The notes beneath the pieces were generated by a model, which did no database searches, was not told where the DNA came from, and saw only the letters and a list, made by a program, of their open reading frames with translations. A program made the position numbers and the translations under genes. From an uncultured Collinsella sp. (GTDB lineage Bacteria > Actinomycetota > Coriobacteriia > Coriobacteriales > Coriobacteriaceae), in NCBI GenBank assembly GCA_902469555.1, contig CABRDB010000067.1, positions 1 through 52,255 on the forward strand: a stretch of DNA of 52,255 nt. The letters are read 5' to 3'. Position 1 is the first letter of the stretch, and every line of letters begins with the position of its first letter. This document shows, in pieces, positions 1-8,470 of the stretch.

Positions 1-50
1 CGCCACACATGGTCGAGGACGTTCTGAAAACCAAGCCCGGCCACCGCCGG
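1..50. repeat. Right half of a type I nested palindrome, cut by the window edge
   Basis: The first 50 bases carry CATGGTCGAGGACGTT followed by CTGAAAA. This matches the right-hand internal-loop motif (CATG, two variable bases, CGAGGACGTT) of the complete elements at 5349-5535, 10616-10756 and 44513-44665. The left half would lie outside the window. Like the other copies it sits just beyond a gene end, here the end of asd. Confidence 0.6.
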
Positions 51-60
51 ACAGGTCACA

Positions 61-1086
61 CTACTCGCAGAGCAGCTTAGCGATCTGGACGGCGTTGGTT
101 GCCGCGCCCTTACGGATTTGGTCGCCGCAGCACCAGAAGGTGATGCCGCGCGCAGCCTCGGGGTTCGAGATGTCGCGGCGCACGCGACCGACCCAAATCA
201 GGTCCTGGTCGGACGTATCCATTGGCATGGGGAAACGGTCGTGTGCATCCTCGGCAGCCATATCGTCAACCAGCTTGACGCCGGGAGCGGCAGCCAGCGC
301 AGCACGGGCCTCCTCGACCGTAATATCGCGCTCAAACTCGAGCGTAATGCTCTCGGAGTGCGAACGCAGCACGGGCACGCGCACGCAGGTGCAGTTCACG
401 CGCAACTCGGGCAGGTGCATGATCTTACGGCCCTCGTTCTGCAGCTTCATCTCCTCGGAGGTAAAGCCTTCCTCCTTGACGCCGCCGATCTGCGGAATCA
501 GGTTGCTCGCCAGCTGGGCGGCAAACGCGCGCGGCTCGGGAATCTCCTCGCCGCGGCCCAGGGCGGCCAGCTGAGCCTCGAGCTCGGCCATACCGGGAGC
601 GCCAGCGCCCGAAGCCGCCTGATACGTCGAGACGATCATGCGCTTCACGCCAGCAAGCTGATGCAGCGGCCACGTGGGAACCAGGCCGATGATGGTCGCG
701 CAGTTGGGGTTGGCGATAAGGCCGTGATGCCACTTGATATCGTCGGCATTGATCTCGGGCACGACCAGCGGTACCTCGGGATCCATACGGAAGGCATGGC
801 TGTTGTCGACCACGACGGCGCCGCGCTTGACGGCCTCGGGCAGCAGCTCCTTGGCGATATCGTCGCCGGCGGCGCCAAGCACAATGTCGCAGCCCTCAAA
901 GGCCTCAGGGCAAGCCTCTTCGATCACAATCTGCTCGCCGCGGAACTCAACGGTCTTGCCCGCGGAGCGTGCACTTGCTAACAGCTTGAGCTTGCCGACC
1001 GGGAACTCCTGCTCGTTGAGGCACTCGAGCATCTGGGTGCCCACGGCTCCCGTCGCGCCCAAAATAGCAACCGTGTACTGTTTCAT
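61..1086 (-). CDS. asd: Aspartate-semialdehyde dehydrogenase
   Basis: Reduces aspartyl phosphate to aspartate semialdehyde with NADPH, the second step of the lysine/threonine/methionine branch, in the cytosol. The protein is 341 residues, the usual family length. It opens with the Rossmann nucleotide motif AILGATGAVG, and the active-site cysteine lies in IANPNCATI. The start at 1086 is chosen because a GGGGGAAGC Shine-Dalgarno sequence precedes it; the open frame extends 29 codons further upstream without a binding site. It lies downstream of lysC on the same strand with about 175 bases between, containing two hairpins, so it may have its own promoter or depend on read-through. Confidence 0.96.
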   Translation of the reverse strand: MKQYTVAILGATGAVGTQMLECLNEQEFPVGKLKLLASARSAGKTVEFRGEQIVIEEACPEAFEGCDIVLGAAGDDIAKELLPEAVKRGAVVVDNSHAFRMDPEVPLVVPEINADDIKWHHGLIANPNCATIIGLVPTWPLHQLAGVKRMIVSTYQAASGAGAPGMAELEAQLAALGRGEEIPEPRAFAAQLASNLIPQIGGVKEEGFTSEEMKLQNEGRKIMHLPELRVNCTCVRVPVLRSHSESITLEFERDITVEEARAALAAAPGVKLVDDMAAEDAHDRFPMPMDTSDQDLIWVGRVRRDISNPEAARGITFWCCGDQIRKGAATNAVQIAKLLCE

Positions 1087-1160
1087 GCTTCCCCCTTTAA
1101 AGGTTGTGGCTTTTGCCCGCACGCCGAGCAGGCCGATTATTGTTGCCAGTGTATACAAGA

Positions 1161-1187
1161 ACGGGGCGGGCACGAAACCCGCCCCGT
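1161..1187 (-). terminator. GC-rich hairpin upstream of asd
   Basis: Ten-base arms ACGGGGCGGG (1161-1170) and CCCGCCCCGT (1178-1187) surround a short loop. There is no clear U-run on the minus strand, so it may be a weak terminator after lysC or an RNA-stabilising stem in the asd leader. Confidence 0.4.
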
Positions 1188-1218
1188 CGAAACGAAACCG
1201 AAACGAAACGCCCCGCCG

Positions 1219-1248
1219 TAGATTTTTGAGGCGAGTCCCAAAAATCTA
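1219..1248 (-). terminator. Hairpin directly after lysC
   Basis: Arms TAGATTTTTG (1219-1228) and CAAAAATCTA (1239-1248) form a perfect 10-bp stem thirteen bases after the lysC stop codon. It is AT-rich rather than GC-rich, so it is less typical of an intrinsic terminator, but its position fits the end of the lysC transcript. Confidence 0.45.
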
Positions 1249-1260
1249 GCGAGATAGCAG

Positions 1261-2649
1261 CTACTTGTGGAGCGCAGCCAGAGCGGGATCGACCGGCGCG
1301 GAAGCCTCCAGGTCGGAGACCTTCACAATGCCGTTCTCATCGGAGAAGGCACGGTAAATGGTCCGAATCGCCAGGTCGAAGTCCTTCTCCTCGACACCGA
1401 TAATGATGTTGATCTCGTCGCAGCTCTGCGAAATCATACGCACGCTCACGCCGGCCTGGCCAAGCATACCAAACAGATGGCCCGAGATACCTGCGCGGCC
1501 GCGCAGGTTACGGCCGACGGTAGCGATGAGCGCCAAGCCCTCGACAACCTCGATCTCGAGCGGCTCTACCTCCTGCTGGATGTCGCCCACGAGTGAGTAC
1601 AGCGAATCGTGAACGTCCTGCTCCTGCACCACGGCGCCAAAGCGGTCGACGCCGGTGGGCATATGCTCGACGGAAACGTCATAGCGCTCGAAGACCGAAA
1701 GCGCGCGGCGCATAAAGCCAACACGGGGCTTGGTGCGGTCGCGGGCCACGTTGATGGCGACAAAACCGCGCTTGCCGGTCACGCCGGTAATGATGGGCTC
1801 TGCCTCGCCCTCATCAGCCGTCTCGCTAATGATGGTGCCGGGGTCCTGCGGCGCATTGGTGTTCTTGATGACCAGCGGAATGCCTGCCTCGCGCACGGGG
1901 AACACGGCCTCCTCGTGCAGGACGCTTGCGCCCATGTACGAAAGCTCGCGCAGCTCCTCATAGGTAACGCGCGCAATGGGCTGAGCCTCGGGAACAATAC
2001 GCGGATCGGCAGAATAGAAACCCGAAACGTCGGTCCAGTTCTCGTACAGATCGGCGCCCAGGCACTTGGCCAGGATCGAGCCCGAGATATCGCCGCCGCC
2101 ACGGTCGAGCAGCTTGATCTGGCCCTCACGCGTCGCGCCGTAGAAACCGGGCATAACAAAGCCGCCCTGCTGACCGTACTCCTGCACCAGCTCGGAGGTG
2201 CGATTCATGCTGAGCGTACCGTCGTGATGGAACGCCACAACCGTCGCGGCGTCCAGGAACGGCAGGCCCAGGTACTCCGCCATCAGGCGAGCGGTGAAGT
2301 ACTCGCCACGGCTCACGAGCTCCTCGGTAGAGTAGCCGCCCGAGCGGGCGCGCTCGGCAAAGGCCGCGAACTCCTCGCGGATGGGATAGGTGAGCTCCAG
2401 CTCGTCAGCGATATCAAAATAGCGCTGGCCAATGTCCTCGAGCAGTTCCTCGCACGAAACGTGATACTTAACGTGCGCGTTAACCAGGTAGAGCAGGTCG
2501 GTCACCTTGGTGTCGCCCTTAAAGCGGCGGCCGCAGGCGGAAACCACCACAAAACGGCGGGCAGGGTCGGCATCGACGATGGCCTTGATCTTCTTGAAGT
2601 GTTCGGCGTCGGCGACCGACGAGCCGCCAAACTTGGCAATCTTAATCAT
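1261..2649 (-). CDS. lysC: Aspartate kinase, monofunctional class
   Basis: Phosphorylates aspartate, the committed step of the aspartate family. At 462 residues it resembles monofunctional kinases of the E. coli LysC length class. The N-terminus carries the nucleotide/aspartate motif KFGGSS, and DRGGGDISGS sits mid-protein where the family has RGGSD-type residues. The C-terminal third (about residues 310-450) reads as a tandem ACT regulatory region, which in this family binds lysine or threonine for feedback inhibition. The gene is divergent from thrC with 103 bases between starts, so both directions probably share a control region. asd follows on the same strand. Confidence 0.96.
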   Translation of the reverse strand: MIKIAKFGGSSVADAEHFKKIKAIVDADPARRFVVVSACGRRFKGDTKVTDLLYLVNAHVKYHVSCEELLEDIGQRYFDIADELELTYPIREEFAAFAERARSGGYSTEELVSRGEYFTARLMAEYLGLPFLDAATVVAFHHDGTLSMNRTSELVQEYGQQGGFVMPGFYGATREGQIKLLDRGGGDISGSILAKCLGADLYENWTDVSGFYSADPRIVPEAQPIARVTYEELRELSYMGASVLHEEAVFPVREAGIPLVIKNTNAPQDPGTIISETADEGEAEPIITGVTGKRGFVAINVARDRTKPRVGFMRRALSVFERYDVSVEHMPTGVDRFGAVVQEQDVHDSLYSLVGDIQQEVEPLEIEVVEGLALIATVGRNLRGRAGISGHLFGMLGQAGVSVRMISQSCDEINIIIGVEEKDFDLAIRTIYRAFSDENGIVKVSDLEASAPVDPALAALHK

Positions 2650-2752
2650 GGGCTTGAGGTTACCTTTCTAAAAGCCTCTGCAAACCTGTTTTGCGCGCTC
2701 TGATACCATGGTTTCACCGATTGGGACCAAGGCATCCGAGGAGCAGTGTTAT

Positions 2753-4270
2753 ATGGGAACTTATCATAGTACACGAGGACGCACTTTATCGTGCTCAAGT
2801 AAGGTGGCAATCCGCACCGGCATCGCTCCCGACGGGGGTTTGTTTGTCTCGGACGAGCTCGGCACCCAGCAGGTCGATATCAGCCCGCTTGCAGATAAAT
2901 CGTACTTTGAAATCGCTCAAGATGTGTTGGGAATGTTACTGAATGATTACACGGCCGAAGAAATTTCGGCGTGTGTCGACGAGGCATACCGCGGCACGTT
3001 CGCGAGTGAAGAGGTTACGCCGCTCGTCAAACTCGACGCTGCGCCGGGCGCTGACGCCCCTCAGACCTATGTGATGGAGCTCTTTGGCGGCCCCACGAGC
3101 GCCTTCAAGGACGTCGCCCTGCAGATGCTCCCCCGTCTGATGGCCCGCACTTCCGCCAAGGACGGCGGCGCCGAGCGCATCATGATCGTCACCGCCACGT
3201 CGGGCGACACGGGCAAGGCCGCGCTCGCCGGTTTTGCCGACGCTCCGGGCACGGGCATCACCGTCTTTTATCCCGAGGGCAAGGTCAGCCGCGTCCAGAA
3301 CCTGCAGATGTCCACGCAGGAGGGCGATAACGTCGCCGTCTGCGGCATCCGCGGCAACTTTGACGACGCCCAGAGCGCCGTCAAGCGCATCTTTGCCGAT
3401 AAGGAGCTTGCCGAGCGCCTGGAGGCCGCTGGCACCGTGCTTTCGAGCGCCAACTCCATCAACGTCGGCCGCCTGGTACCGCAGGTCGTCTACTACTTTG
3501 CCGCCTATGCGCAGCTGTTGCGCGCCGGCGCCATCGAGGCCGGCGACGCCGTGGAGTTCTGCGTACCGACCGGCAACTTTGGCGATATCCTGGCCGGCTA
3601 CTATGCCAAGCGCATGGGTCTGCCCGTCGCCAAGCTCGTCGTGGCGAGCGACAAGAACAACGTGCTGGCTGACTTCCTGACCACCGGCGTCTACGACCGC
3701 AACCGCCCGTTCTTCACGACCATCTCGCCGTCGATGGACATCCTTATTAGCTCCAACCTGGAGCGCATGCTGTACTTCCTGTCCGATGGCGACTGCGAGC
3801 TCGTTGCCGGCCTTATGGAGCAGCTGGCGCAGACGGGTCGCTACGAGGTGCCCGCCGAGCTGCTGGCCAAGATCCAGAGCGTGTTTGGCTGCGGCTGGGC
3901 CAGCGAGGACGAGGTCCGCACCGCCATCAAGAGCTGCTGGGACGCCAACGACTACGTGATCGACCCGCACACCGCTTGCGGCTATCACGTCTTTGAAAAG
4001 GTCGCTCCTGCCGAGGGTGCCAAGGCCCGCGTGCTGCTTTCGACCGCCAGCCCCTACAAGTTCCCGCGCGCCTGCTGCGACGCCCTGGGCCTCGACGTTC
4101 CCGAGGACGACTTTGAGGCTATGCGTGTGCTCGAGCAGGCCACCAACACGGTCGCCCCGGCCCAGCTCGCCGAACTCGAATCCAAACCCGTCCGTTTCGA
4201 AGACGTCTGCGACGTCGACGAGATGGCAAGCTACGTCGAGTCTGCAGCAAAAAAGATGGCCAACAACTAA
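2753..4270 (+). CDS. thrC: Threonine synthase
   Basis: Converts O-phosphohomoserine to threonine with pyridoxal phosphate. The 505-residue product begins MGTYHSTRG, typical of the longer threonine synthases. The PLP lysine lies in GGPTSAFKDVALQ and the phosphate-binding loop is TATSGDTGKAAL. The start at 2753 is preceded by GAGGAGC; an upstream in-frame ATG at 2708 lacks a better site and would add residues not expected in the family. thrB follows on the same strand after about 200 bases containing a terminator-like hairpin and a long palindrome, so coupling to thrB may be partial. Confidence 0.96.
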   Translation: MGTYHSTRGRTLSCSSKVAIRTGIAPDGGLFVSDELGTQQVDISPLADKSYFEIAQDVLGMLLNDYTAEEISACVDEAYRGTFASEEVTPLVKLDAAPGADAPQTYVMELFGGPTSAFKDVALQMLPRLMARTSAKDGGAERIMIVTATSGDTGKAALAGFADAPGTGITVFYPEGKVSRVQNLQMSTQEGDNVAVCGIRGNFDDAQSAVKRIFADKELAERLEAAGTVLSSANSINVGRLVPQVVYYFAAYAQLLRAGAIEAGDAVEFCVPTGNFGDILAGYYAKRMGLPVAKLVVASDKNNVLADFLTTGVYDRNRPFFTTISPSMDILISSNLERMLYFLSDGDCELVAGLMEQLAQTGRYEVPAELLAKIQSVFGCGWASEDEVRTAIKSCWDANDYVIDPHTACGYHVFEKVAPAEGAKARVLLSTASPYKFPRACCDALGLDVPEDDFEAMRVLEQATNTVAPAQLAELESKPVRFEDVCDVDEMASYVESAAKKMANN

Positions 4271-4282
4271 ACCCCTTATTAA

Positions 4283-4302
4283 GCGCCGGCGAAAGCCGGC
4301 GC
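4283..4302 (+). terminator. Intrinsic terminator after thrC
   Basis: GCGCCGGC (4283-4290), loop GAAA, and GCCGGCGC (4295-4302) form a perfect stem with a GNRA-like loop. It is followed by ACCTTCTTTC, thirteen bases after the thrC stop. The T-run is interrupted, so termination may be incomplete. Confidence 0.7.
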
Positions 4303-4347
4303 ACCTTCTTTCATCAGATAACCCCCGGGATGATGACGAGCATGCAA

Positions 4348-4459
4348 GCGGGTCTGGCCGTTTAGTTCGTCGCGAGTTCCGCACGAGCCGGAAAGCACTT
4401 AATGTGCTTTCCGAGCGAGCCAGGACTGCCCGAGCAGCGAACTAAACGGCCAGACCCGC
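4348..4459. repeat. Type II nested palindrome between thrC and thrB
   Basis: Perfect 22-bp outer arms lie at 4348-4369 and 4438-4459. A second hairpin, GGAAAGCACTT and its complement around 4390-4412, lies inside, followed by GAGCGAGCC. The right arm ends next to the CAGGAGG ribosome site of thrB, so folding of the RNA could affect thrB translation. The inner layout resembles the elements at 33940-34025 and 35524-35621. Confidence 0.7.
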
Positions 4460-4473
4460 CCAGGAGGACCCAC

Positions 4474-5355
4474 ATGATCAAAATCACCGTCCCAGCAACC
4501 AGCGCCAACCTAGGCATCGGCTACGACACCCTCGGCATGGCCGTCAGCCTCTACTCGCACTTCACCTTCGAGCGCGCCGACAAACTCACCATCACCGGAT
4601 GCCCCGAAGAGTTCCAAAACGAGAACAACCTAGTCTACGTGAGCTTTGTCGATGCTCTGGCCGCATGGGGCGAGCCGGCCTTCCCCGTTGCTATCGACAT
4701 TCAGACCGACGTGCCCGTCGCCCGCGGCCTGGGTTCCAGCTCCACCTGCGTTGTCGCCGGCATCATGGCGGCCGCCGCGCTGACGGGCCACACCGTCGAC
4801 CGTACCGAGCTCGTCCGCATCGCCACCGAGGTCGAGGGCCATCCCGATAACGTCGCCCCCGCTATCCTGGGCGGCGCCGTCTGCTCCTTTACGCCGACCG
4901 ATTCGCTTCCCCAGTGCCTACGCTACGAGGTAAGCGACAAGCTTCGTTTTATTACTGTGATTCCGCCCTACGAGGTACATACGAGCGAGGCGCGCAAGGT
5001 TGTGCCGCAGGAGATTCCACTCTCCACTGCCGTATGGCAAATGGGCCGCATCGCCGGCATGACGCGCGGCCTGGAAACCGGCGACCTGGACCTGATTGCC
5101 GCCGCTAATGACGACCGCATCCAGGAGCCCTATCGTCGCCGCCTCATCCCCGACTACAACGCCGTGCGCGATACCTGCCTTAACGGCGGCGCTAAGACCA
5201 TCTGGATCAGTGGCTCCGGCTCGACCCTCATGGCCGTGACTGACGACACCATCGTGGCAAAGTTCCTACAGGTCAAGCTGCGTGAACAGTTCCCCAAGTG
5301 TGACACGCATATTCTGACGTGCGACACCGAGGGCGCTCAAATCGAGTACCTGTAG
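4474..5355 (+). CDS. thrB: Homoserine kinase (GHMP family)
   Basis: Phosphorylates homoserine to the substrate of ThrC. The 293-residue protein begins MIKITVPATSANLGIGYD, the usual N-terminus of the family, and carries the GHMP ATP loop VARGLGSSSTC near residue 85. The start at 4474 follows CAGGAGG at optimal spacing. Homoserine dehydrogenase, which supplies the substrate, is not in the window. The last codons and stop are part of the outer arm of the palindrome 5349-5535. Confidence 0.96.
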   Translation: MIKITVPATSANLGIGYDTLGMAVSLYSHFTFERADKLTITGCPEEFQNENNLVYVSFVDALAAWGEPAFPVAIDIQTDVPVARGLGSSSTCVVAGIMAAAALTGHTVDRTELVRIATEVEGHPDNVAPAILGGAVCSFTPTDSLPQCLRYEVSDKLRFITVIPPYEVHTSEARKVVPQEIPLSTAVWQMGRIAGMTRGLETGDLDLIAAANDDRIQEPYRRRLIPDYNAVRDTCLNGGAKTIWISGSGSTLMAVTDDTIVAKFLQVKLREQFPKCDTHILTCDTEGAQIEYL

Positions 5356-5535
5356 ACATCCTCCCCATATACCTGTCCGGGACGGTCGGGATGTTCCCTC
5401 AAAATCGTCCTCGCGCATGAAGGCCCCTTGTCCTGCTCCTACGGAGCGACGGACAAGGGGCCTTCGCGCTGCGGAATGATTTTGAGGGAACATCCCGACC
5501 GTCCCTGCGCTTACCTTGCTGAGGATGTCTACAGG
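5349..5535. repeat. Type I nested palindrome overlapping the thrB stop
   Basis: There are three nested stems: 15 bp at 5349-5363 with 5521-5535, a perfect 27 bp at 5379-5405 with 5479-5505, and a perfect 14 bp at 5419-5432 with 5452-5465. The outermost left arm includes the thrB stop codon. In reverse orientation it carries the conserved internal-loop motifs CATTCCGCAGCGCG and CATGCGCGAGGACG found in the other type I copies. It fills the gap between convergent thrB and engB and could serve both as a terminator. Confidence 0.8.
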
Positions 5536-5595
5536 GACCCACGCTTTGAAGGGGCGCCGGGCTGATAGCCTGCCTTTTATTGATAGGGGCACTTA

Positions 5596-6186
5596 TTAGA
5601 GGCAAGCCTCGGCGATGCGCTTTTTGAGTTCGTCGATGCCGGTACCGGTCTGGGAGCTTGTGATGATCACGTTCTCGGCCGGGACGTTGAGCTGCTTTTT
5701 GATAGCTGCTGCCTGGCGGGCCTGCTGGGTGCGGCTGAGCTTGTCGGCCTTGGTGAGGCAGACGATAAAGTTGAACTCGTTGCCCTGCAGGTAGTCGATC
5801 ATGTCATGGTCGAGCTTGCTCGGATCGTGGCGAATGTCCACCAGCGACACAACCAGGTTAAAGCTGCGTTCGGAGTCGAAGAAGTCGCCGATGAGCTCGG
5901 CCCAGCGGTCACGCTCGGCCTTGGAACGACGGGCGAAACCATAGCCCGGCAGGTCCACAAAGTGCACGTCGTCAGCCTCAAAGAAGTTGATGTTGCTCGT
6001 CTTGCCCGGTGTGCTCGAAACCTTGACGAGGTTCTTGCGGCCAAAAAGCTTGTTCATGATCGACGACTTGCCCACATTGGAGCGGCCTACAAAGCTCACC
6101 TCAGGACAGGTGGACTCGGGAATCTGCGAAACCTTGCCATAGCTGGCGATGAACTTGGCAAGCTGGTAATTAATGGAATCGGCCAT
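5596..6186 (-). CDS. engB: Ribosome biogenesis GTP-binding protein EngB/YsxC
   Basis: A TrmE-Era-EngA-like GTPase needed for assembly of the large ribosomal subunit. The 196-residue length is typical. G1 is GRSNVGKSS near residue 35, G3 is DLPGYGFA, and G4 is CLTKADKLS. It lies 42 bases downstream of mtnN on the same strand, so the two probably form an operon. Confidence 0.95.
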   Translation of the reverse strand: MADSINYQLAKFIASYGKVSQIPESTCPEVSFVGRSNVGKSSIMNKLFGRKNLVKVSSTPGKTSNINFFEADDVHFVDLPGYGFARRSKAERDRWAELIGDFFDSERSFNLVVSLVDIRHDPSKLDHDMIDYLQGNEFNFIVCLTKADKLSRTQQARQAAAIKKQLNVPAENVIITSSQTGTGIDELKKRIAEACL

Positions 6187-6228
6187 GGATACTCCTTGGT
6201 CGTAGGTTCTTACAATAGGGATGCACGA

Positions 6229-6966
6229 TTACGCGGCGGCGATGCGGCGGACGATATCGAGCGTCATGCCGCTCGCGGTACGGGCGTACTCGTCCAAATC
6301 GAACTCTCGCTCGCAAAACGCGTCATATGCCTCGTCACAATTATCGCTGATAGCACGCAGCACCAGACAATCGACACCGTTCTTGGCTGCAATATGGGCA
6401 ATCGCAGCACCTTCCATCTCAACGCAATCGGCATGCGTGGCCTCAATCGCAGCGTTACGCATGGCGTCACCCGTAACAAAGCGGTCACCCGTGGCGATAG
6501 TGCCACACAGGAACTGCTTGGGGTCCTTCTCCGCAGAAGTCTCATCCGCCGAGGCATCCACAAATCCATGCTCGGCAAGCACGGCGGCAGCAACATCAGC
6601 CAACGCCGGCGTCGAGACAAACTCCTCGAGCCCCGGCGCGGACTCGGCGATGAGTGCCGTATCGGTATCCAGATAGCGCAGGCACTTGCCTATAACCACG
6701 TCGTTAATATGCAGTTTAGGGTTTAGGCCTCCCGCGATACCTGAAAACACAACGGCCTGTGGGGCGTATTTGCTGATGAGATGCTGCGTTGCGGCAGCGG
6801 CGTTCACGGTACCCATGCCAGCGGTCGTGGCGACCACCGTCAGACCGTCAAGCTCGCCGCTCACAACGGTCAAGCCCGCCTCCTGCGCCTCATGCGCGCC
6901 ACTCAGCTCTTCTTTAATCTGCGCAACCTCTTTTTCGAGTGCGCCTATAATCGCGATGGTTGCCAT
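6229..6966 (-). CDS. mtnN: 5'-methylthioadenosine/S-adenosylhomocysteine nucleosidase
   Basis: Hydrolyses methylthioadenosine and S-adenosylhomocysteine to adenine and the thio-sugar, recycling products of SAM-dependent methylation and polyamine synthesis. The 245-residue protein starts MATIAIIGALEKE, contains FSGIAGGLNP, and carries the substrate-binding EMEGAAIAH segment. The start at 6966 follows GGGGGATGGC; the open frame runs 20 codons further upstream but without homology. It is upstream of engB in the same direction. Confidence 0.95.
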   Translation of the reverse strand: MATIAIIGALEKEVAQIKEELSGAHEAQEAGLTVVSGELDGLTVVATTAGMGTVNAAAATQHLISKYAPQAVVFSGIAGGLNPKLHINDVVIGKCLRYLDTDTALIAESAPGLEEFVSTPALADVAAAVLAEHGFVDASADETSAEKDPKQFLCGTIATGDRFVTGDAMRNAAIEATHADCVEMEGAAIAHIAAKNGVDCLVLRAISDNCDEAYDAFCEREFDLDEYARTASGMTLDIVRRIAAA

Positions 6967-7044
6967 GCCATCCCCCAAATCCGTGCAAATTGCTATCCAC
7001 GGTATGGTACCAGCATTTTGACTCAACCGCGCGATACGAAGCCG

Positions 7045-8163
7045 TTAGGCCAGCGCAGTGCGGGTATCATAGAGCGCCTTGGCAATCGCGGCCACCAGCT
7101 CACTCGAGCGATCGCTCCATGGCATCGATGTCATGATGCTCATGACATAGGTACGGCCATCGATGTCGATAAGGCCCGCATCGCATGTCGAATAGCAACC
7201 ATCCTCGCTAATCCAGCCTGCCTTGTTGCGCACCAAGGCTTGGTCGTCCGCAATGCCGTCACGAATAAACGATCGGGCCGTAGAGGCCAGAAGGCCCGAC
7301 AGCCATTGTGACGTCTCGGTATCATGGCTCAGATACTCGCTCATCTCGCACCACAACTTGGCCGAGGTGCGCGGGCAATAAGTGGGAAAATCACTCATCG
7401 GATCGAGTGCGGTATCGTAATCGACGCCAAGACCGACAATCCAATCCTCGTAACCGACACGGTCAAACGCCGCACGCAACGCGATAAACGAATCGTTGTC
7501 CGAATTAACGACCGCGGCCTCGATCAGGTCGCGCACCGTCTGCCAGCCCATGTTGTAGCCGCCATAGGTGCCAAGGGAATCATCGAGTGAGACCTGGCCC
7601 GTCTCGACCAGAGATTCGCAGACGTAGAGCACATAGAGCGCCTTATAACTGCTCGCACCGTACACCTCGGCGTCCGCGTTATACGTCACGCCCTTGCCGC
7701 TCGATAGGTCGTAGAACACTACGCCCACATCCCCCAGCTCCTGCGCCTGACTCAGGGCGTCTTGGAGCGCGGCAAGGCTCTCATCCTCCAGGGCGGGGAT
7801 CTGGTCATCAACCAGTGAGAAGGTCTTCACGGTATCGCCTGAGGGAATCTCGTTAAAGTCCGCCTTCGAAAGCCTCGTCTTGAGACTCGCTGTCGACAGG
7901 GTTTGGCTTGCGGTGGCTTTAGATTCAGAGACCTTTTTGTTTTGCGTCTGTACCGTTGACGCATCTGAGTGTGCCATTCGCTCCGACGCGTAGGTTTTGG
8001 CGGTAATTCCGAGGATAATTACCGCCAACGTCAGCATCCCAATGGCGGCGATCTTCGTCACGCGGATGCGAGCGTCAGCAAGGCCACGCGAAGACGTGCC
8101 CTTCGTCTCATATCTGCTGCTATGCTGCGGCACATACTCGTCCCGCGATGCGTTGTTTCGCAC
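7045..8163 (-). CDS. Membrane-anchored serine hydrolase of the class A beta-lactamase fold
   Basis: A 372-residue protein with a basic N-terminal cytoplasmic stretch and a single membrane segment at about residues 38-56, then a low-complexity linker and an extracellular domain from about 115. Motifs of class A beta-lactamases are visible: SSYK (171-174, SxxK nucleophile), SDN (221-223), and KAG near 316 in place of the usual KTG. The family (beta-lactamase-like, often annotated as serine hydrolase) includes enzymes acting on cell wall peptides or with no known activity, so resistance should not be assumed. Translation starts at GTG 8163 after CAGGAGACC. Confidence 0.8.
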   Translation of the reverse strand: MRNNASRDEYVPQHSSRYETKGTSSRGLADARIRVTKIAAIGMLTLAVIILGITAKTYASERMAHSDASTVQTQNKKVSESKATASQTLSTASLKTRLSKADFNEIPSGDTVKTFSLVDDQIPALEDESLAALQDALSQAQELGDVGVVFYDLSSGKGVTYNADAEVYGASSYKALYVLYVCESLVETGQVSLDDSLGTYGGYNMGWQTVRDLIEAAVVNSDNDSFIALRAAFDRVGYEDWIVGLGVDYDTALDPMSDFPTYCPRTSAKLWCEMSEYLSHDTETSQWLSGLLASTARSFIRDGIADDQALVRNKAGWISEDGCYSTCDAGLIDIDGRTYVMSIMTSMPWSDRSSELVAAIAKALYDTRTALA

Positions 8164-8200
8164 GTGGTCTCCTGACTGCTACCGTTTATATACGAGCAGC

Positions 8201-8228
8201 ATAATACCGAGCAGGCATTTCTTTCCAA
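8201..8228 (-). promoter_or_regulatory. Promoter of the beta-lactamase-fold gene
   Basis: On the minus strand the -35 element TTGGAA (8223-8228) and -10 element TATTAT (8201-8206) are separated by 16 bases. This predicts a start near 8195 and a leader of about 32 bases with the ribosome site. Confidence 0.5.
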
Positions 8229-8321
8229 AGATATTCAGCGGCGTTTAAGGTGTCTTTAAAGAAACCACAAGCGTATTTATCCAAATGGCACGATTCTGTT
8301 GCGCATCTCCGCCCAAAACGC

Positions 8322-8388
8322 AGTTGCGGTGGAATAGTTCCTGTTTGGGCGGCATAAGCCGAAAAACAAGAACTATTCCACCGCAACT
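8322..8388. repeat. 19-bp perfect inverted repeat
   Basis: Arms at 8322-8340 and 8370-8388 are perfectly complementary (AGTTGCGGTGGAATAGTTC and its complement), with five further pairs beyond one mismatch toward the loop. It lies in the 307-base gene-free stretch 8164-8470 between the end of pflA and the start of the beta-lactamase-fold gene; nothing else coding is seen there. Confidence 0.7.
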
Positions 8389-8424
8389 TGACGGGGCTCT
8401 TTGGCAATCAACTTGGTGCCCAGG

Positions 8425-8458
8425 GGCACTCATTTAAGTCTGTCCCCAATGAGTGCCT
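8425..8458. repeat. Short palindrome with CTGTCCCC loop, after pflA
   Basis: Stems GGCACTCATT (8425-8434) and AATGAGTGCC (8449-8458) enclose a loop ending CTGTCCCC. The same loop core with other stem sequences occurs at 27288-27322 and 46691-46729. It lies 13 bases after the pflA stop and could act as its terminator. Confidence 0.65.
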
Positions 8459-8470
8459 GAAAATGGCTCG

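Noticed and set aside
118..981. Long plus-strand frame opposite asd, with similar long frames opposite lysC, pflB, thrC and the ABC genes
   Set aside because: High-GC genes produce long antisense frames. These have no family resemblance while the opposite strand encodes clear enzymes.
5349..5535. CRISPR repeat or phage attachment site
   Set aside because: There is no array of equal repeats and spacers, and no integrase or tRNA is nearby; the structure is a nested palindrome.
7045..8163. A clinically relevant beta-lactamase resistance gene
   Set aside because: KAG replaces the usual KTG, the protein is membrane anchored, and many members of this family are wall-related hydrolases; resistance cannot be claimed.
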